Notes: generated by a model from the sequence alone, not told the origin. Shown: positions 52,871 through 63,130, counted from the first letter of the stretch. The stretch: 64,000 nt of DNA from Lentisphaerota bacterium (GCA_015061915.1 SUVR01000010.1:1-64000), one strand, 5' to 3'. A program made the numbers and translations.

Positions 52871-53611
52871 TCAGAACGAGACGTTCACATCGCCGGAGAG
52901 TTTCAGCGGTTTGGGAATGAGTTTGATCCCGGCGGGTTCGCCGGACCAGTCAAAGTTTTCCCACTTGTTGAACATCAGGGGATCGGTGGGGTCGCCCAGG
53001 GGGTTCAGATCGGTGATCAGAACTCTGCCGGAGGAGGTGTAATAGACATCCACCGCCACATCTTTCAGGGGCAGAGCCCAGCCGTTTTTTTCGATGAATT
53101 TTACTGCTTTTTCCCACAGTTTCTTTTCCTGTTTTTCAAAGCGGGCGTAATGACGCTTCAGCCAGTACTGGCTCATGGCAAACAGTTTGCCGTCCTTCAC
53201 GAACAAACGGAATTCACGGGCGGGTTCCATATTCCGGTACGGACGGATACAGATGCTGGTGACTTCGCCCCGTTTCGCGGATTCCCGCACTTTTTCGCTG
53301 GAGACAAGCACATCCCAGGCACTTTTGGCGGACCGGACTGCACCGCCTTTTTCTTTGAATCGTTCGGTGTCGGTCGGCGCTGCAAGGTCAACGGAGAAGA
53401 AGCGGAAATAGCTGAAATTTGCCAGCAGCGGTTTGATCCGGGCAATGACTTGTTTCGCAGCGGTACAACTGGATTTTTCACCGTCTGCCAGTGCTTTGAT
53501 CTCTTCCGGAGCAAGGGAAACGAAGGCAGTCGGCAGACTGAAGGCGGAAAGTTTCGGATACCAGTTCGGCAGTCGGCACTGATCGAGGGTCGGATCAAGT
53601 TGATTTGACAT
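52871..53611 (-). CDS. Bacterial CDC123/D123-like ATP-grasp family protein
   Basis: CIRPYRNMEPAREFRLFVKDGKLFAMSQYW ... VAVDVYYTSSGRVLITDLNPLGDPTDPLMFNKWENFDW, resembling the D123 EFR.FV and D.....V.L.DFNP motifs. Confidence 0.75.
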   Translation of the reverse strand: MSNQLDPTLDQCRLPNWYPKLSAFSLPTAFVSLAPEEIKALADGEKSSCTAAKQVIARIKPLLANFSYFRFFSVDLAAPTDTERFKEKGGAVRSAKSAWDVLVSSEKVRESAKRGEVTSICIRPYRNMEPAREFRLFVKDGKLFAMSQYWLKRHYARFEKQEKKLWEKAVKFIEKNGWALPLKDVAVDVYYTSSGRVLITDLNPLGDPTDPLMFNKWENFDWSGEPAGIKLIPKPLKLSGDVNVSF

Positions 53612-53635
53612 GATTCGTTTTCCTTTCATTTGTCC

Positions 53636-54628
53636 TTAAAAATCGTCATCTTCCGGAAAATCGTTCTGTTGCCGTTTATCCGGCGGATTCAGAAAGAGTC
53701 CCAGTTTTTTGAAGCTGAACAGTTGATAGATAAAAAATGCGATGAGAAACACGGTCTGGAAGGAAAGAAAAGTCTGTCCCAACAGAATGGAAAGAGATGC
53801 AATGATCATCGCAGGGAACATGGCATACAGGGTCAGCATATAAACTTTACCGAACGACAGTTTGTTAGGCATCATACGCAGATAGAGGAATTCCATCAAT
53901 GCGAAACACAAGCCGCCGAAGATCAGCATCAGGAGACATTCGGAAAGAAGCTGCAGAAACGCCAGAGACCAGAACAAAGTCAGCAGCCGGTACAGGATCC
54001 CCGCTGCATCCTGACGCTTGAATTCCGGGGCAGCTTTCTCCTGCCCGGTCTGTGGTGTATCGACTTTAGCGGCGGCAAGCAGCTCTCCCGCAGAACGGGG
54101 CGCTGAGGAGGCCTCACGGGCGATATCGTACAGTTTTTCTGTATGGTTTCCTTCCGTTGATTCCGGTTCCAGATAAGCCTGAACGATCTCTGCCGGAATG
54201 TTCCAGAACAGAAACGAATGATCCGGCGTTTTTGTCCAGAAGATCGCCTGATCTTTTGTCAGCAGTACGCCGGACTGTTCGCGCCAGTGATCCGGCTTCA
54301 TCTTTTCCAGCTGTTGCTTTTCCGTTACATAATCCAGCCGTACATCCGCGCCGAAAAGTTCAAACGTGTAATGCCGTTCTCCAAAAGATCCGCCGAAGCA
54401 TATTGTTTTTCCGCAGAATCCGAACCCGCCGCTTTCCTGTTCCAGCCGCTGCAGGGTATCGGCGCAGTCCTTCTTCTCCCGGCAGGTTTTTACCGTGGCA
54501 ACGAGGAAGGGGCAGAGCAGAGCCAGTAGCAGGCTGTGCAGGATCGCCCGCCAGACCGGAGTGCCGAGCATTTCCGGAAAGGCGCTTGTCCGCGTGCAGA
54601 GTGTATAGACTGTCCTGAAGAATCCCAT
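53636..54628 (-). CDS. Hypothetical membrane protein
   Basis: ~330 aa with N-terminal TM and several C-terminal TM segments; ATG at 54628 preferred to the TTG at 54640. Confidence 0.75.
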   Translation of the reverse strand: MGFFRTVYTLCTRTSAFPEMLGTPVWRAILHSLLLALLCPFLVATVKTCREKKDCADTLQRLEQESGGFGFCGKTICFGGSFGERHYTFELFGADVRLDYVTEKQQLEKMKPDHWREQSGVLLTKDQAIFWTKTPDHSFLFWNIPAEIVQAYLEPESTEGNHTEKLYDIAREASSAPRSAGELLAAAKVDTPQTGQEKAAPEFKRQDAAGILYRLLTLFWSLAFLQLLSECLLMLIFGGLCFALMEFLYLRMMPNKLSFGKVYMLTLYAMFPAMIIASLSILLGQTFLSFQTVFLIAFFIYQLFSFKKLGLFLNPPDKRQQNDFPEDDDF

Positions 54629-54632
54629 GATC

Positions 54633-55238
54633 TCAGACAAGCCTTTTGACTTTAAAGCCGCGGGGACCGTTCTTGCGGATCAGTTTTTCCACGCCGCTTT
54701 CGATCTTGCTGTAATCTTCCTCTTCCGCCTTCTGGACGAACACGATCCCATCCAGATGATCCAGTTCGTGCTGAAGCACCCGGGCGAGCAGCCCGCCGCA
54801 CTCGGCAGTGAGGGAGGAACCGTCCAGCAGTTGGGTCTTGAGGACGACCCGGGAGGGGCGCTTCACGTTGGCGTAAAGTTTCGGTACGCTGAGGCAGCCT
54901 TCATCGAAGTCGGAAAGATCATCCGAGTAAGACACGATCTCCGGATTGATGAGCGCCACGGGCATTTTCGGCAGCAGTTCCATTTCGCCGGGCGTAGAGG
55001 GCGGGATCGGTTTACCGTCTTCATCCTCTTCCGGACCGATGTCAATGACCACGATCTTGAGGGGCAGCCCCACCTGATTCCCGGCGAGTCCGATCCCGTT
55101 CTTTTCATACATCAGTTCCAGCATATCGGCAGCCAGCACGCGGATATCGTCCGTGATCTCCTCCACGGGCTTTGCTTTCGCCGCCAGGATCGGATCGCCG
55201 AAATAACGGATACTCAGTTTTTTACCTTTACCAAACAT
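54633..55238 (-). CDS. def: Peptide deformylase
   Basis: Motifs NGIGLAGNQVG, DEGCLSVP, LQHELDHLDGIVF. Confidence 0.96.
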   Translation of the reverse strand: MFGKGKKLSIRYFGDPILAAKAKPVEEITDDIRVLAADMLELMYEKNGIGLAGNQVGLPLKIVVIDIGPEEDEDGKPIPPSTPGEMELLPKMPVALINPEIVSYSDDLSDFDEGCLSVPKLYANVKRPSRVVLKTQLLDGSSLTAECGGLLARVLQHELDHLDGIVFVQKAEEEDYSKIESGVEKLIRKNGPRGFKVKRLV

Positions 55239-55249
55239 GGCAGCTTTCC

Positions 55250-56842
55250 TTATGCAAGAGGATTCTTTTCCAATGCGGTGCGGATCCGTTTTGCCGTTTC
55301 CGCCGTGCCCAGGATCAGCACCGTTTCGTACATGCCGGCGCCGACGGTCGTCCCGGTCGCCGCCACACGCAAAGGCTGATTCAGCTGGAACTCACCCATG
55401 CCGCACGCCTGTTCTGTGGCGCGGATAAAGTTTTCCACATCTTCCGGCGTGTTGAAGGTGCCGCTTTCCAGACCTTCCGCCAGTTTATTCAGACCGTCAC
55501 GCTGTTCGGTTGTTCCCATGAACTTGCGGACGCCTTTGGCATCGTATTCCAGTTCATTGTTGAAGAAATAGCCCCATGCGGCGAGGTCCGTAAAGACTTT
55601 TGTACGGCTCTTCATGAGTTTTGCAACATCATCAAATTTCACTTTTTCCGCCTTGCTGAACCAGTCCATGCGCTGTGCGAAATCCCACGCCAGTTCAATG
55701 AACCGTTCGTCCGGCATCTCGGCGATGTAAAGACCGTTCATATTGGCGAGTTTTGCCTGGTCGAACTGAGCGGGGGAGTGCTGGGCGCGTTCGATCTGGA
55801 ACGCTTCCACCAGTTCCGCTTTGGACATTTTTTCCCGGTCGTCGCCGGGCGCCCATCCGATCAGGGTCAGATAGTTGAACAACGCTTCCGGCAGGATCCC
55901 TTTATCCCGGAAATCGCCCACAAAAGCATCGCCGTCCCGTTTGCTGTACGGTTTGCCCTGCTTGTTTACGATCATGGGCAGGTGTGCGTAAACCGGAACC
56001 GGATAGCCCAGCAGATGGAACAGGAACAGGTGGCGGTAGGTGTTTTCCACATGGTCGTCCCCGCGGACGATGTGGGTGACACGCTGGTCAATGTCGTCCC
56101 AGACATTCGCCAGATGAAAGACCGGGCTTCCGTCACTGCGGATGATGATAAAGTCACGCATACTGTCCAGCGGCTTGGAAAGGTCGCCCTTGACCATATC
56201 GTGGTAGAACACTTCCCGCTTGGTATAAGTGATCTTTGCGGCGTTGTCGCACTCAAAGGTTGCGGAGCCGTCCAGAATTCCGGGGAGAGTTTCTGCGTTC
56301 AAAGCAAAAAGAATATTTCCATCGGCATCATAGACTTTCAGATCCTTGAACCCGGCGAGACACGCCTGTGTTTCCACGGGTTTGCCTTTTGCGCTGAGAG
56401 TGAAGAATGTCAGACCGGCACGATTGACAAGAAAATGCTGTTCTGCCGCCAGCGTGACTTCTGCGTTACCCACAGTCCGGACGAAGGGGAAATCATCGCA
56501 ATCCACCGGGATCCTGAAGTAGAGGGGAGATGCCTCCACAGCGGGATCTGCTTTGTACGCATTGCCCTGCGTGCGGATCGTCTCTGCCGCGGCGAGATGC
56601 TTGGCACACTGTTTGGTCTGATACATCGGCTCTTCATCGTAGTCCAGACCGAGCCACTGCATACATTCCAGCAGGGTATCGATCGCCTGTTTTGTGGAGC
56701 GTTCCAGGTCCGTATCTTCAATACGGAGCAGGAAGGTTCCGCCTGCATGACGGCAGCAGAGCCAGTTGAAGATGGCAGTACGGATATTTCCAATATGCAC
56801 CTGTCCCGTGGGGGATGGTGCGAATCTTGCACGGAATTCCAT
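55250..56842 (-). CDS. gltX: Glutamyl-tRNA synthetase
   Basis: RFAPSPTGQVHIGNIRTAIFNWL, KRDGDAFVGDFRDKG; start 56842 ATG or 56857 GTG. Confidence 0.96.
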   Translation of the reverse strand: MEFRARFAPSPTGQVHIGNIRTAIFNWLCCRHAGGTFLLRIEDTDLERSTKQAIDTLLECMQWLGLDYDEEPMYQTKQCAKHLAAAETIRTQGNAYKADPAVEASPLYFRIPVDCDDFPFVRTVGNAEVTLAAEQHFLVNRAGLTFFTLSAKGKPVETQACLAGFKDLKVYDADGNILFALNAETLPGILDGSATFECDNAAKITYTKREVFYHDMVKGDLSKPLDSMRDFIIIRSDGSPVFHLANVWDDIDQRVTHIVRGDDHVENTYRHLFLFHLLGYPVPVYAHLPMIVNKQGKPYSKRDGDAFVGDFRDKGILPEALFNYLTLIGWAPGDDREKMSKAELVEAFQIERAQHSPAQFDQAKLANMNGLYIAEMPDERFIELAWDFAQRMDWFSKAEKVKFDDVAKLMKSRTKVFTDLAAWGYFFNNELEYDAKGVRKFMGTTEQRDGLNKLAEGLESGTFNTPEDVENFIRATEQACGMGEFQLNQPLRVAATGTTVGAGMYETVLILGTAETAKRIRTALEKNPLA

Positions 56843-56886
56843 CGGAGTATAACTCACTTTCTTAAGGATTCAGCTGTTCCGCACGC

Positions 56887-58290
56887 TCAGAGAGAGTTGG
56901 TTGCGGCATCCAGCTGTGCTTTTGCGTTGTTCATATTGATAACGGCTTTGACCAGCGCATTTTCAGCGTCGATCAGGGCAGTCTGCGCTTCGTTGAGACG
57001 GGTGATGCCCGTGGAACCGGCTTTGTATTCACGGTCCACCAGGTCACGCTGCTTGCGGACAAGTTCCAGATTCTTCTGGTTCAGCTTGACCAGTTTCAGG
57101 TTGGTCTGGTAGTTTTCGTATGCCGTGCGGACATCCGTGATGACAGCGATCCAGGTGTTAGCCACGCTGTATTCTGCTCTGGTGACACCGGCTTCAGCTG
57201 CACGCATCGTGAAATATCTGCGTCCGCCGGAGAACAGTTCCCAATTCACATTCACGCCATAGTTCATGCCGAAGGAACGGGGCTTGGAAACGGAGCCGGT
57301 ATCCCGGTGCCACTGGTCGTGGTTGCGGTTTCTGCTGTGCGTATAGCTCAAAGCCATATTCAGTGTCACCGTGGGACCGAAAGCACCGATGGTGGAGTAG
57401 TAGGAATATTTTGCAGATTCATAAGCTTCCCGGTACTGTTTCAGGTCGGGACGGTTCTGCAGGGCGAGATCCAGATAATAATCAATGTTTTTCAGCATTT
57501 CGCCATCGGGAGACGGCATAGTGGGGAACTCGATGGAATCGGGAATGATCCCTTCCGTCAGCCCCAGCAGCTGTGCAAGTGCCAGTTTTGCTGCAGTGGC
57601 GGCATACTCTGCAGAGTAACGGGAGCTTTCCGCAGAGTTGTAATTGACTTTGAAGTTAAGTGCATCGGAGAGCGGGGAGGCACCGGCTTCAAACTTGAGT
57701 TCCGTTTCTTTCAAAAGAGCATAGTTGAACTTCATATTTGCTTTTGCAATGCGGATCTGGGCATTGGCGAGCATCACTTCGTTGTAGGCGTAAGCAACCG
57801 CCCGGAGCAGCAGACGGCGTGCATCCTGTTCCGATGCTTCCACTCCGCGAAGATCATGCTGGGCGGCGAGGATGTTCATTTCCCGCTGAAGACTGTCAAA
57901 GGCAACCCAGGAAGCGGAGATCCCCGGTTTGGAGGAGAGACCGCGCCCGCTGACGCCGGCATCCGGATTCTGTGTCCAGTTGTGGCTGCGGCTCAGGGAG
58001 TAAGTGAAGTTCACCGTGGGCATATACGCCGTGATCGCTTTCTTGAACTGTGCATCGGCGGCTGCAATGGCATAACGCATACTCTGGAACGAAGGATTGT
58101 TCTTCAGGGCGATCTGCCGGGCATCCTGCAGGGACAGCGTTTTGATCCCTTCCGGAAGAGTCTGGTGTTCCTCTTTTTTGATTTCGGAGAACGTGCCGCG
58201 GGAGATGGCAAGGGGTGTTTTTTCCGTAATACACCCGGTCAGCAGCAATCCGGCAGCTGCCGCCGCGAGGAAACTATAAGTATTTTTCAT
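56887..58290 (-). CDS. TolC-family outer membrane efflux lipoprotein
   Basis: Lipoprotein signal MKNTYSFLAAAAAGLLLTGC; TolC-like repeats; the ORF track over-extends to 58503, start 58290 preferred. Confidence 0.88.
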   Translation of the reverse strand: MKNTYSFLAAAAAGLLLTGCITEKTPLAISRGTFSEIKKEEHQTLPEGIKTLSLQDARQIALKNNPSFQSMRYAIAAADAQFKKAITAYMPTVNFTYSLSRSHNWTQNPDAGVSGRGLSSKPGISASWVAFDSLQREMNILAAQHDLRGVEASEQDARRLLLRAVAYAYNEVMLANAQIRIAKANMKFNYALLKETELKFEAGASPLSDALNFKVNYNSAESSRYSAEYAATAAKLALAQLLGLTEGIIPDSIEFPTMPSPDGEMLKNIDYYLDLALQNRPDLKQYREAYESAKYSYYSTIGAFGPTVTLNMALSYTHSRNRNHDQWHRDTGSVSKPRSFGMNYGVNVNWELFSGGRRYFTMRAAEAGVTRAEYSVANTWIAVITDVRTAYENYQTNLKLVKLNQKNLELVRKQRDLVDREYKAGSTGITRLNEAQTALIDAENALVKAVINMNNAKAQLDAATNSL

Positions 58291-58365
58291 TGCAAATACT
58301 CCTTTCGTTTCAGTTATGTCTTTTCTAATTTTGATCTGCAATAAATTTTTGAAAAATATTATATA

Positions 58366-58394
58366 AATATACACGCACAAAGGGGAGATGTCAA
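58366..58394 (-). promoter_or_regulatory. Promoter of the TolC-family gene
   Basis: Minus strand TTGACA (58394-58389), 17-nt spacer, TATATT (58371-58366). Confidence 0.7.
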
Positions 58395-58497
58395 GCGTGA
58401 AAAACATTTTTTGATGAAAAAATATTTTGATAATCGAATCAATAAAAGTGTGAGTCAGGATTTTGCAGCATAAGCCGGGGAAAATCAAGATTTTTTC

Positions 58498-58525
58498 TTG
58501 CAAAGACGGCGGAAGGGGTTATATT
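58498..58525 (+). promoter_or_regulatory. Promoter of the ABC transporter operon
   Basis: TTGCAA (58498-58503), 16-nt spacer, TATATT (58520-58525). Confidence 0.6.
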
Positions 58526-58563
58526 AAAAGGGTAAAGATAGGTGAACCAACGGTTGATACAGA

Positions 58564-60015
58564 ATGCAAACATTGCTTGAAATCAGAGAACTGACAAAAT
58601 CCTTTGGTGCGGCGCCGGTCCTTTCCGGTGTGACCCTGACGCTGGAACGGGGAAAGATCCTCGGTCTTGCCGGCGAGAACGGAGCGGGAAAATCGACACT
58701 TGCCCGGTTGATCAGCGGTCGGTTGAAACCGGACTCCGGTACGATCCGCCTGGATGGGAAATGTTATGTGCTGCCCCAGGAATTTGCTCAGATCCCCACG
58801 CTTTCCGTTTTTGAAAATATGTTTCTCGGCAAGGAACCCAGTTCCTTCGGATTGCTGAAACGCACGGAGATGATCCGGAAAACGGAAGAGATCTTTGCCC
58901 GTCTGGGCTTTCCGGTGGATCCCAAAGCGCCGGTGGCGGCATTGAGTGTGGCGGAAAAACAAATGCTTGAGATCGCAAAAGCCCTTTTGAATCAATCGGA
59001 TCTGATGATCCTGGATGAACCGACCACCGTCCTTTCCAAGGCAGAGGCGGCGCGGCTTTTTGAATTGCTCCGGGAACTGCGTGATAACGGAACATCTCTC
59101 ATTTTTGTTTCTCATAAACTGGATGAAATGATTGCCCTTTGCGATGAGGTCGCAGTCCTGCGGGACGGTGTGCTTGTCGCCCGTGACCCCGTTTCGGAAC
59201 TGACACCCATGGATATTGCGGGAAAGATGGTCGGCAGGAGTTTGACTCAGGTCTTCCCGCCGAAAACGGAAGTGCCGCCGGATGCCCCGGTGCAGTTTGA
59301 AGTGAAGGAGCTTTCCTCCTCCGATGATGTGGTGAAACAGGTTTCTTTTTCGGTCCGGCAGGGTGAGATCCTCGGTCTTGCCGGTCTTGCCGGAGCCGGT
59401 CGGACAGAGCTTGCAGAAACGATTTGCGGGTTGCGCCGCCGTAAAAGCGGGACGATCCTGCTGAACGGTCAGGATCTTTCCCGTGCGGGTGCCGGTGAGA
59501 TCTTCCGTCGTGGAATTTCTTATCTTTCGGAAGACCGTCAGGGAACAGCACTGCTGACGGAGGAAAATCTGATCAAAAATACCACATTGGCATCGTTGAA
59601 AAATTATCTGACACTCGGTTTTATCCGGGGTGGCAGAGAACGGGTCAGTACTGCAGAATATATCCGGCGTTTCCGGATCAAATGTGATTCGCCGGACAGC
59701 CTGATTTCCAGTCTTTCCGGCGGCAATCAGCAGAAAGTTGCCATTGCCAAGGGGCTGGATACCCACCCGCGCTTTTTTATTTTTGATGAACCTACCCGCG
59801 GTGTGGATGTAGGCGCGCGCCGGGAGATATACGATTTCATTCACGAGCTTGCGGAGAGCGGTGTTTCCTGCCTGCTGATCTCCTCCGATCTGGAGGAAGT
59901 TATCGGCAACTGCACCCGTGTCCTGGTGATGCATAACGGAACGGTCCGTGGCGAAGTCTCCGGTGCCGACATCAATGAAGAAAATATCATTTATTACGCA
60001 ACGGGCGTAAAATAA
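58564..60015 (+). CDS. Sugar ABC transporter ATP-binding protein (RbsA/MglA type)
   Basis: Two ABC domains: GENGAGKSTLARLISG; LSGGNQQKVAIAKGLDTHPRFFIFDEPTRGVDVGAR. Confidence 0.95.
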   Translation: MQTLLEIRELTKSFGAAPVLSGVTLTLERGKILGLAGENGAGKSTLARLISGRLKPDSGTIRLDGKCYVLPQEFAQIPTLSVFENMFLGKEPSSFGLLKRTEMIRKTEEIFARLGFPVDPKAPVAALSVAEKQMLEIAKALLNQSDLMILDEPTTVLSKAEAARLFELLRELRDNGTSLIFVSHKLDEMIALCDEVAVLRDGVLVARDPVSELTPMDIAGKMVGRSLTQVFPPKTEVPPDAPVQFEVKELSSSDDVVKQVSFSVRQGEILGLAGLAGAGRTELAETICGLRRRKSGTILLNGQDLSRAGAGEIFRRGISYLSEDRQGTALLTEENLIKNTTLASLKNYLTLGFIRGGRERVSTAEYIRRFRIKCDSPDSLISSLSGGNQQKVAIAKGLDTHPRFFIFDEPTRGVDVGARREIYDFIHELAESGVSCLLISSDLEEVIGNCTRVLVMHNGTVRGEVSGADINEENIIYYATGVK

Positions 60016-60031
60016 CCGTACAGGAGTTGAG

Positions 60032-61063
60032 ATGGGAAACTTTGAAAAACTGTCCGGACAGGACAATTTGAAGAATATTTTTGTGAATGCAGCCAGCTGG
60101 ATCGCACTGGTGCTGCTGCTGGTGGTCTGTGTGATCGTCAGACCGGAGTTCCGGAACCCCCAGACACTTCTGATGATTGCCAAGCAGGTTACGATCGTCG
60201 GGATCATTGCTCTGGGGATGACATTTGTGATCGCAGGCGGCGGGATCGATCTTTCCGTCGGCTCCCTTTTTGCATTTTCCGGTGTCTCTGCTTTGCTGGT
60301 GTTGAAAGATTTGCAGGAAGCGGGAATGGCACTTGCGTGGTCGGAAGGCGGCGTTTTTCTGATCGTGACGGTGGTCGCCCTCCTGGTGGGGGCATTGGGC
60401 GGTGCTTTGAACGGACTTCTGGTGGCGGTATGCAAGATCCCGCCTTTTATTGCCACTCTCGGTACGCTTTCGATCTTCCGGTCGCTCGCTCTGCACTTTG
60501 CGGAGTCCGGCACGCTTCCCCTGCGGAATGTGATCAACGGTACAGCCACACCCGGAATTTCGGAACTTGCCGCCCCGATGATCGGAAAATATGAGGTCAC
60601 TGCCGTGGTCTTCGTTGTTCTGACTGCGATTTGCTGGGTCCTGATGAAGTACACTGCATTCGGACGCCATGTGTGTGCAGTGGGTGCCAACGAAAAAGTA
60701 GCAAAGTTTGCCGGGATCAATACCGGGACAGTCAAACTGCTGACCTATACCCTGACCGGGCTGCTGGTTGGCGCCGGTGTTGTGCTGTTTCTGGGGCAGC
60801 TGGAATCCGTCCCGAACAATGCGGGCAATCTTTACGAGCTGGATGCCATTGCAGCAGTCGTGATCGGCGGAACAGCCATGAGCGGGGGAAAAGCCAATGT
60901 TTGGGGGACTCTCGCCGGCGCACTGATCCTGGGGCTGATCTTTGCATTTCTCAACTTTACCGGTACGGCGCCCGCACTCAAGGGGTTGGTGCAGGGTGTG
61001 ATCATTCTGCTTTCCGTACTGATCCAGGGATTTGCCTTTATGTTGAATCGGAAACGCGCATAA
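60032..61063 (+). CDS. Sugar ABC transporter permease (RbsC type)
   Basis: ALGMTFVIAGGGIDLSVGSLFAFSGV...AVVIGGTAMSGGKANVWGTLAGALILG. Confidence 0.95.
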   Translation: MGNFEKLSGQDNLKNIFVNAASWIALVLLLVVCVIVRPEFRNPQTLLMIAKQVTIVGIIALGMTFVIAGGGIDLSVGSLFAFSGVSALLVLKDLQEAGMALAWSEGGVFLIVTVVALLVGALGGALNGLLVAVCKIPPFIATLGTLSIFRSLALHFAESGTLPLRNVINGTATPGISELAAPMIGKYEVTAVVFVVLTAICWVLMKYTAFGRHVCAVGANEKVAKFAGINTGTVKLLTYTLTGLLVGAGVVLFLGQLESVPNNAGNLYELDAIAAVVIGGTAMSGGKANVWGTLAGALILGLIFAFLNFTGTAPALKGLVQGVIILLSVLIQGFAFMLNRKRA

Positions 61064-61104
61064 AATCAAAAAATATTTCATAAAAATCTGAAAGGAAAAA
61101 CCGG

Positions 61105-62043
61105 ATGAAAAAAGTATTTCTCATGACTTGCGCCGCATTTTGTGCCGCACTGTTTTTCTGCGCCTGTGGAGACGCCGGAAAAAGAACGATCGTGATCTCC
61201 ATTCCCTCTGCTGACCACGGTTGGACCGGCGGGATCGTTTCCTGGGCGGAAAATGCCGAAAAGGAAATCGAAAAGAAGTACCCCGATGTGGATGTGATCG
61301 TCCAGACCGGTAAGGATTCCCAGGAACAGGTCAATGGTATTGAAACAATGCTGGCAAAAGGCGTGGATACGCTGGTGATCCTGCCCCATGAACCTGCTCC
61401 CCTGACCAATATCTGCAAAAAAGCAAAAAAACAGGGCGTTTTTCTGGTGGTGGTGGACCGCGGACTGGCGGAACCGGTGTATGATTTTGAAGTGGTGGGC
61501 GATAACACCGGTTTCGGTGAAGCTGCCGCCCGCGCCATCGGCAAAGAACTGAATGGTACCGGTGATGTCGTTATTATGGAGGGCGTACAGTGTCAGGTCA
61601 ATACGGACCGTGTCAACGGCTTCAAAACCGTTCTCGCAAAGGAATTCCCCGGAATCCGGATCCTGCAGAGCGATAATGCGGACTGGAACGAGGAAAAAGG
61701 CATGAAAGTTATGGAAAATATGCTTTCCAAATACAGCAAACTGGATGCCGTCTGGACGGGTGATGACGATGTACTGAACGGTGCGCTGAAGGCTTATGAA
61801 AAGTCCGGCAGAACGGATGTGAAACTGATGGTTGGCGGCGGCGGAAGCAAGACCATCGTCAAGCGCGTGCTCGATGGCGATCAGCTGGTCCGTCTGACCG
61901 TGACATATCCCCCGAAAATGATCTATGATGCCGCCCTTATGGCTGTGGAAAAGAAAGCTCCGCAGAAAAAAGTGGTGATTCCCGCTGAAATCGTGGTCAA
62001 GGAAAACGCTGCCGATTTCTATTACCCCGATTCCCGCTATTGA
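61105..62043 (+). CDS. Sugar ABC transporter substrate-binding lipoprotein (RbsB-like)
   Basis: Lipobox FFCAC; periplasmic binding protein core VNGIETMLAKGVDTLVILPHEP...VDRG. Confidence 0.93.
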   Translation: MKKVFLMTCAAFCAALFFCACGDAGKRTIVISIPSADHGWTGGIVSWAENAEKEIEKKYPDVDVIVQTGKDSQEQVNGIETMLAKGVDTLVILPHEPAPLTNICKKAKKQGVFLVVVDRGLAEPVYDFEVVGDNTGFGEAAARAIGKELNGTGDVVIMEGVQCQVNTDRVNGFKTVLAKEFPGIRILQSDNADWNEEKGMKVMENMLSKYSKLDAVWTGDDDVLNGALKAYEKSGRTDVKLMVGGGGSKTIVKRVLDGDQLVRLTVTYPPKMIYDAALMAVEKKAPQKKVVIPAEIVVKENAADFYYPDSRY

Positions 62044-62070
62044 GTTGGATCAGGTCTGAATAAAAATAAT

Positions 62071-62107
62071 GGGCAGTGCTGCGGACAGCACTGCCCTCTC
62101 TCTTTTT
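62071..62107 (+). terminator. Intrinsic terminator of the ABC operon
   Basis: GGGCAGTGCTG-CGGA-CAGCACTGCCC then TCTCTCTTTTT. Confidence 0.9.
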
Positions 62108-62272
62108 GACACCCTTTATTATGTATCCGCTCCTTCCACTCCTTGTCCCTGCAGCATTGCGGCTGTCCCCATTTTTGTATCAGGATAACGAATAGTTTGG
62201 AATAAATATTGTAAGGATATAAAAAATATTTTGCCGGTATTTTGCCGGATTACGGAAAAAATATCCGACTGT

Positions 62273-62300
62273 TTGCAATTTTTTAATTCTGTGCTATATT
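62273..62300 (+). promoter_or_regulatory. Promoter of rex
   Basis: TTGCAA (62273-62278), 16-nt spacer, TATATT (62295-62300). Confidence 0.6.
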
Positions 62301-62344
62301 ACAAATGGAAAAAAATAGATTCAGCAACGAAAGGAAAAAGTCCG

Positions 62345-62980
62345 ATGGGCAGACATAAAGTATTGAATACGCCGGCGATTCGCAGAATGCCGACCTATTA
62401 TCACAAGCTCATGTTGATCCAGGCGCTTGGAGATGAGTATGTCTCTACCTCCAAACTTGCAAAGTATATGTCTATTGACCCGATCGTTGTCCGCAAGGAT
62501 TTTGAATTGACCGGTGCTACCGGCGACCGCGGGATCGGGTATCGCGTGGATACTTTGATCGAAGCGATCCGTAATTATCTCGGCTGGAACAAAAAATTGC
62601 GTGCCTGTCTCGTCGGGGCAGGGTCCTTGGGGTCTGCGCTTCTGGGTTTTGAAGAATTTTCCGAGTATGGTCTGAATATCTGCGAAGTTTATGATATTTC
62701 TGAAAAACGGATCGGCACAGAAATTTACGGACGAATGGTGAAAGATGTCCGGAATGTCCGGGTTTCTGTGGCGGAATCCAAAGTGGAAATGGCAATTATC
62801 TGCGTGCCTGCGGAAAGTGCGCAGGAAGTGGCGGATGAACTGGTTGCAGGCGGCGTGCGCCTGATCTGGAACTTCTCCAATACCTGCCTGCAGCTTCCGC
62901 CGGATGTGGTTGTCCAGCGGGAAGTCATTGCCGGGGGATACGCCCTGCTTTCCCGCAAGAGAAAAGAACATTTTTCCTGA
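62345..62980 (+). CDS. rex: Redox-sensing transcriptional repressor Rex
   Basis: MGRHKVLNTPAIRRMPTYYHKLMLIQAL...VRKDFELTGATGDRGIGYRVDTL...LVGAGSLGSALLGF. Confidence 0.95.
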   Translation: MGRHKVLNTPAIRRMPTYYHKLMLIQALGDEYVSTSKLAKYMSIDPIVVRKDFELTGATGDRGIGYRVDTLIEAIRNYLGWNKKLRACLVGAGSLGSALLGFEEFSEYGLNICEVYDISEKRIGTEIYGRMVKDVRNVRVSVAESKVEMAIICVPAESAQEVADELVAGGVRLIWNFSNTCLQLPPDVVVQREVIAGGYALLSRKRKEHFS

Positions 62981-62997
62981 TTTTTTCAAAAAATCTC

Positions 62998-63025
62998 TTG
63001 ACAATGCAGGAAACGGCTGTATATT
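62998..63025 (+). promoter_or_regulatory. Promoter of tRNA-Pro
   Basis: TTGACA (62998-63003), 16-nt spacer, TATATT (63020-63025). Confidence 0.7.
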
Positions 63026-63053
63026 ATCTGCATTGTGTTTCACCACAATATGT

Positions 63054-63130
63054 CGGGGCATAGCTCAGCCTGGTAGAGCGCTTGGTTCGGGACTAAGAGG
63101 TCGCAAGTTCAAGTCTTGTTGCCCCGACCA
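63054..63130 (+). tRNA. tRNA-Pro (CGG)
   Basis: Acceptor CGGGGCA/TGCCCCG, anticodon loop TTCGGGA, T-loop TTCAAGT, encoded CCA. Confidence 0.95.

Noticed and set aside
55172-57112. 646-aa plus-strand ORF opposite def/gltX
   Set aside because: Antisense to conserved gltX motifs; no RBS or recognisable domains
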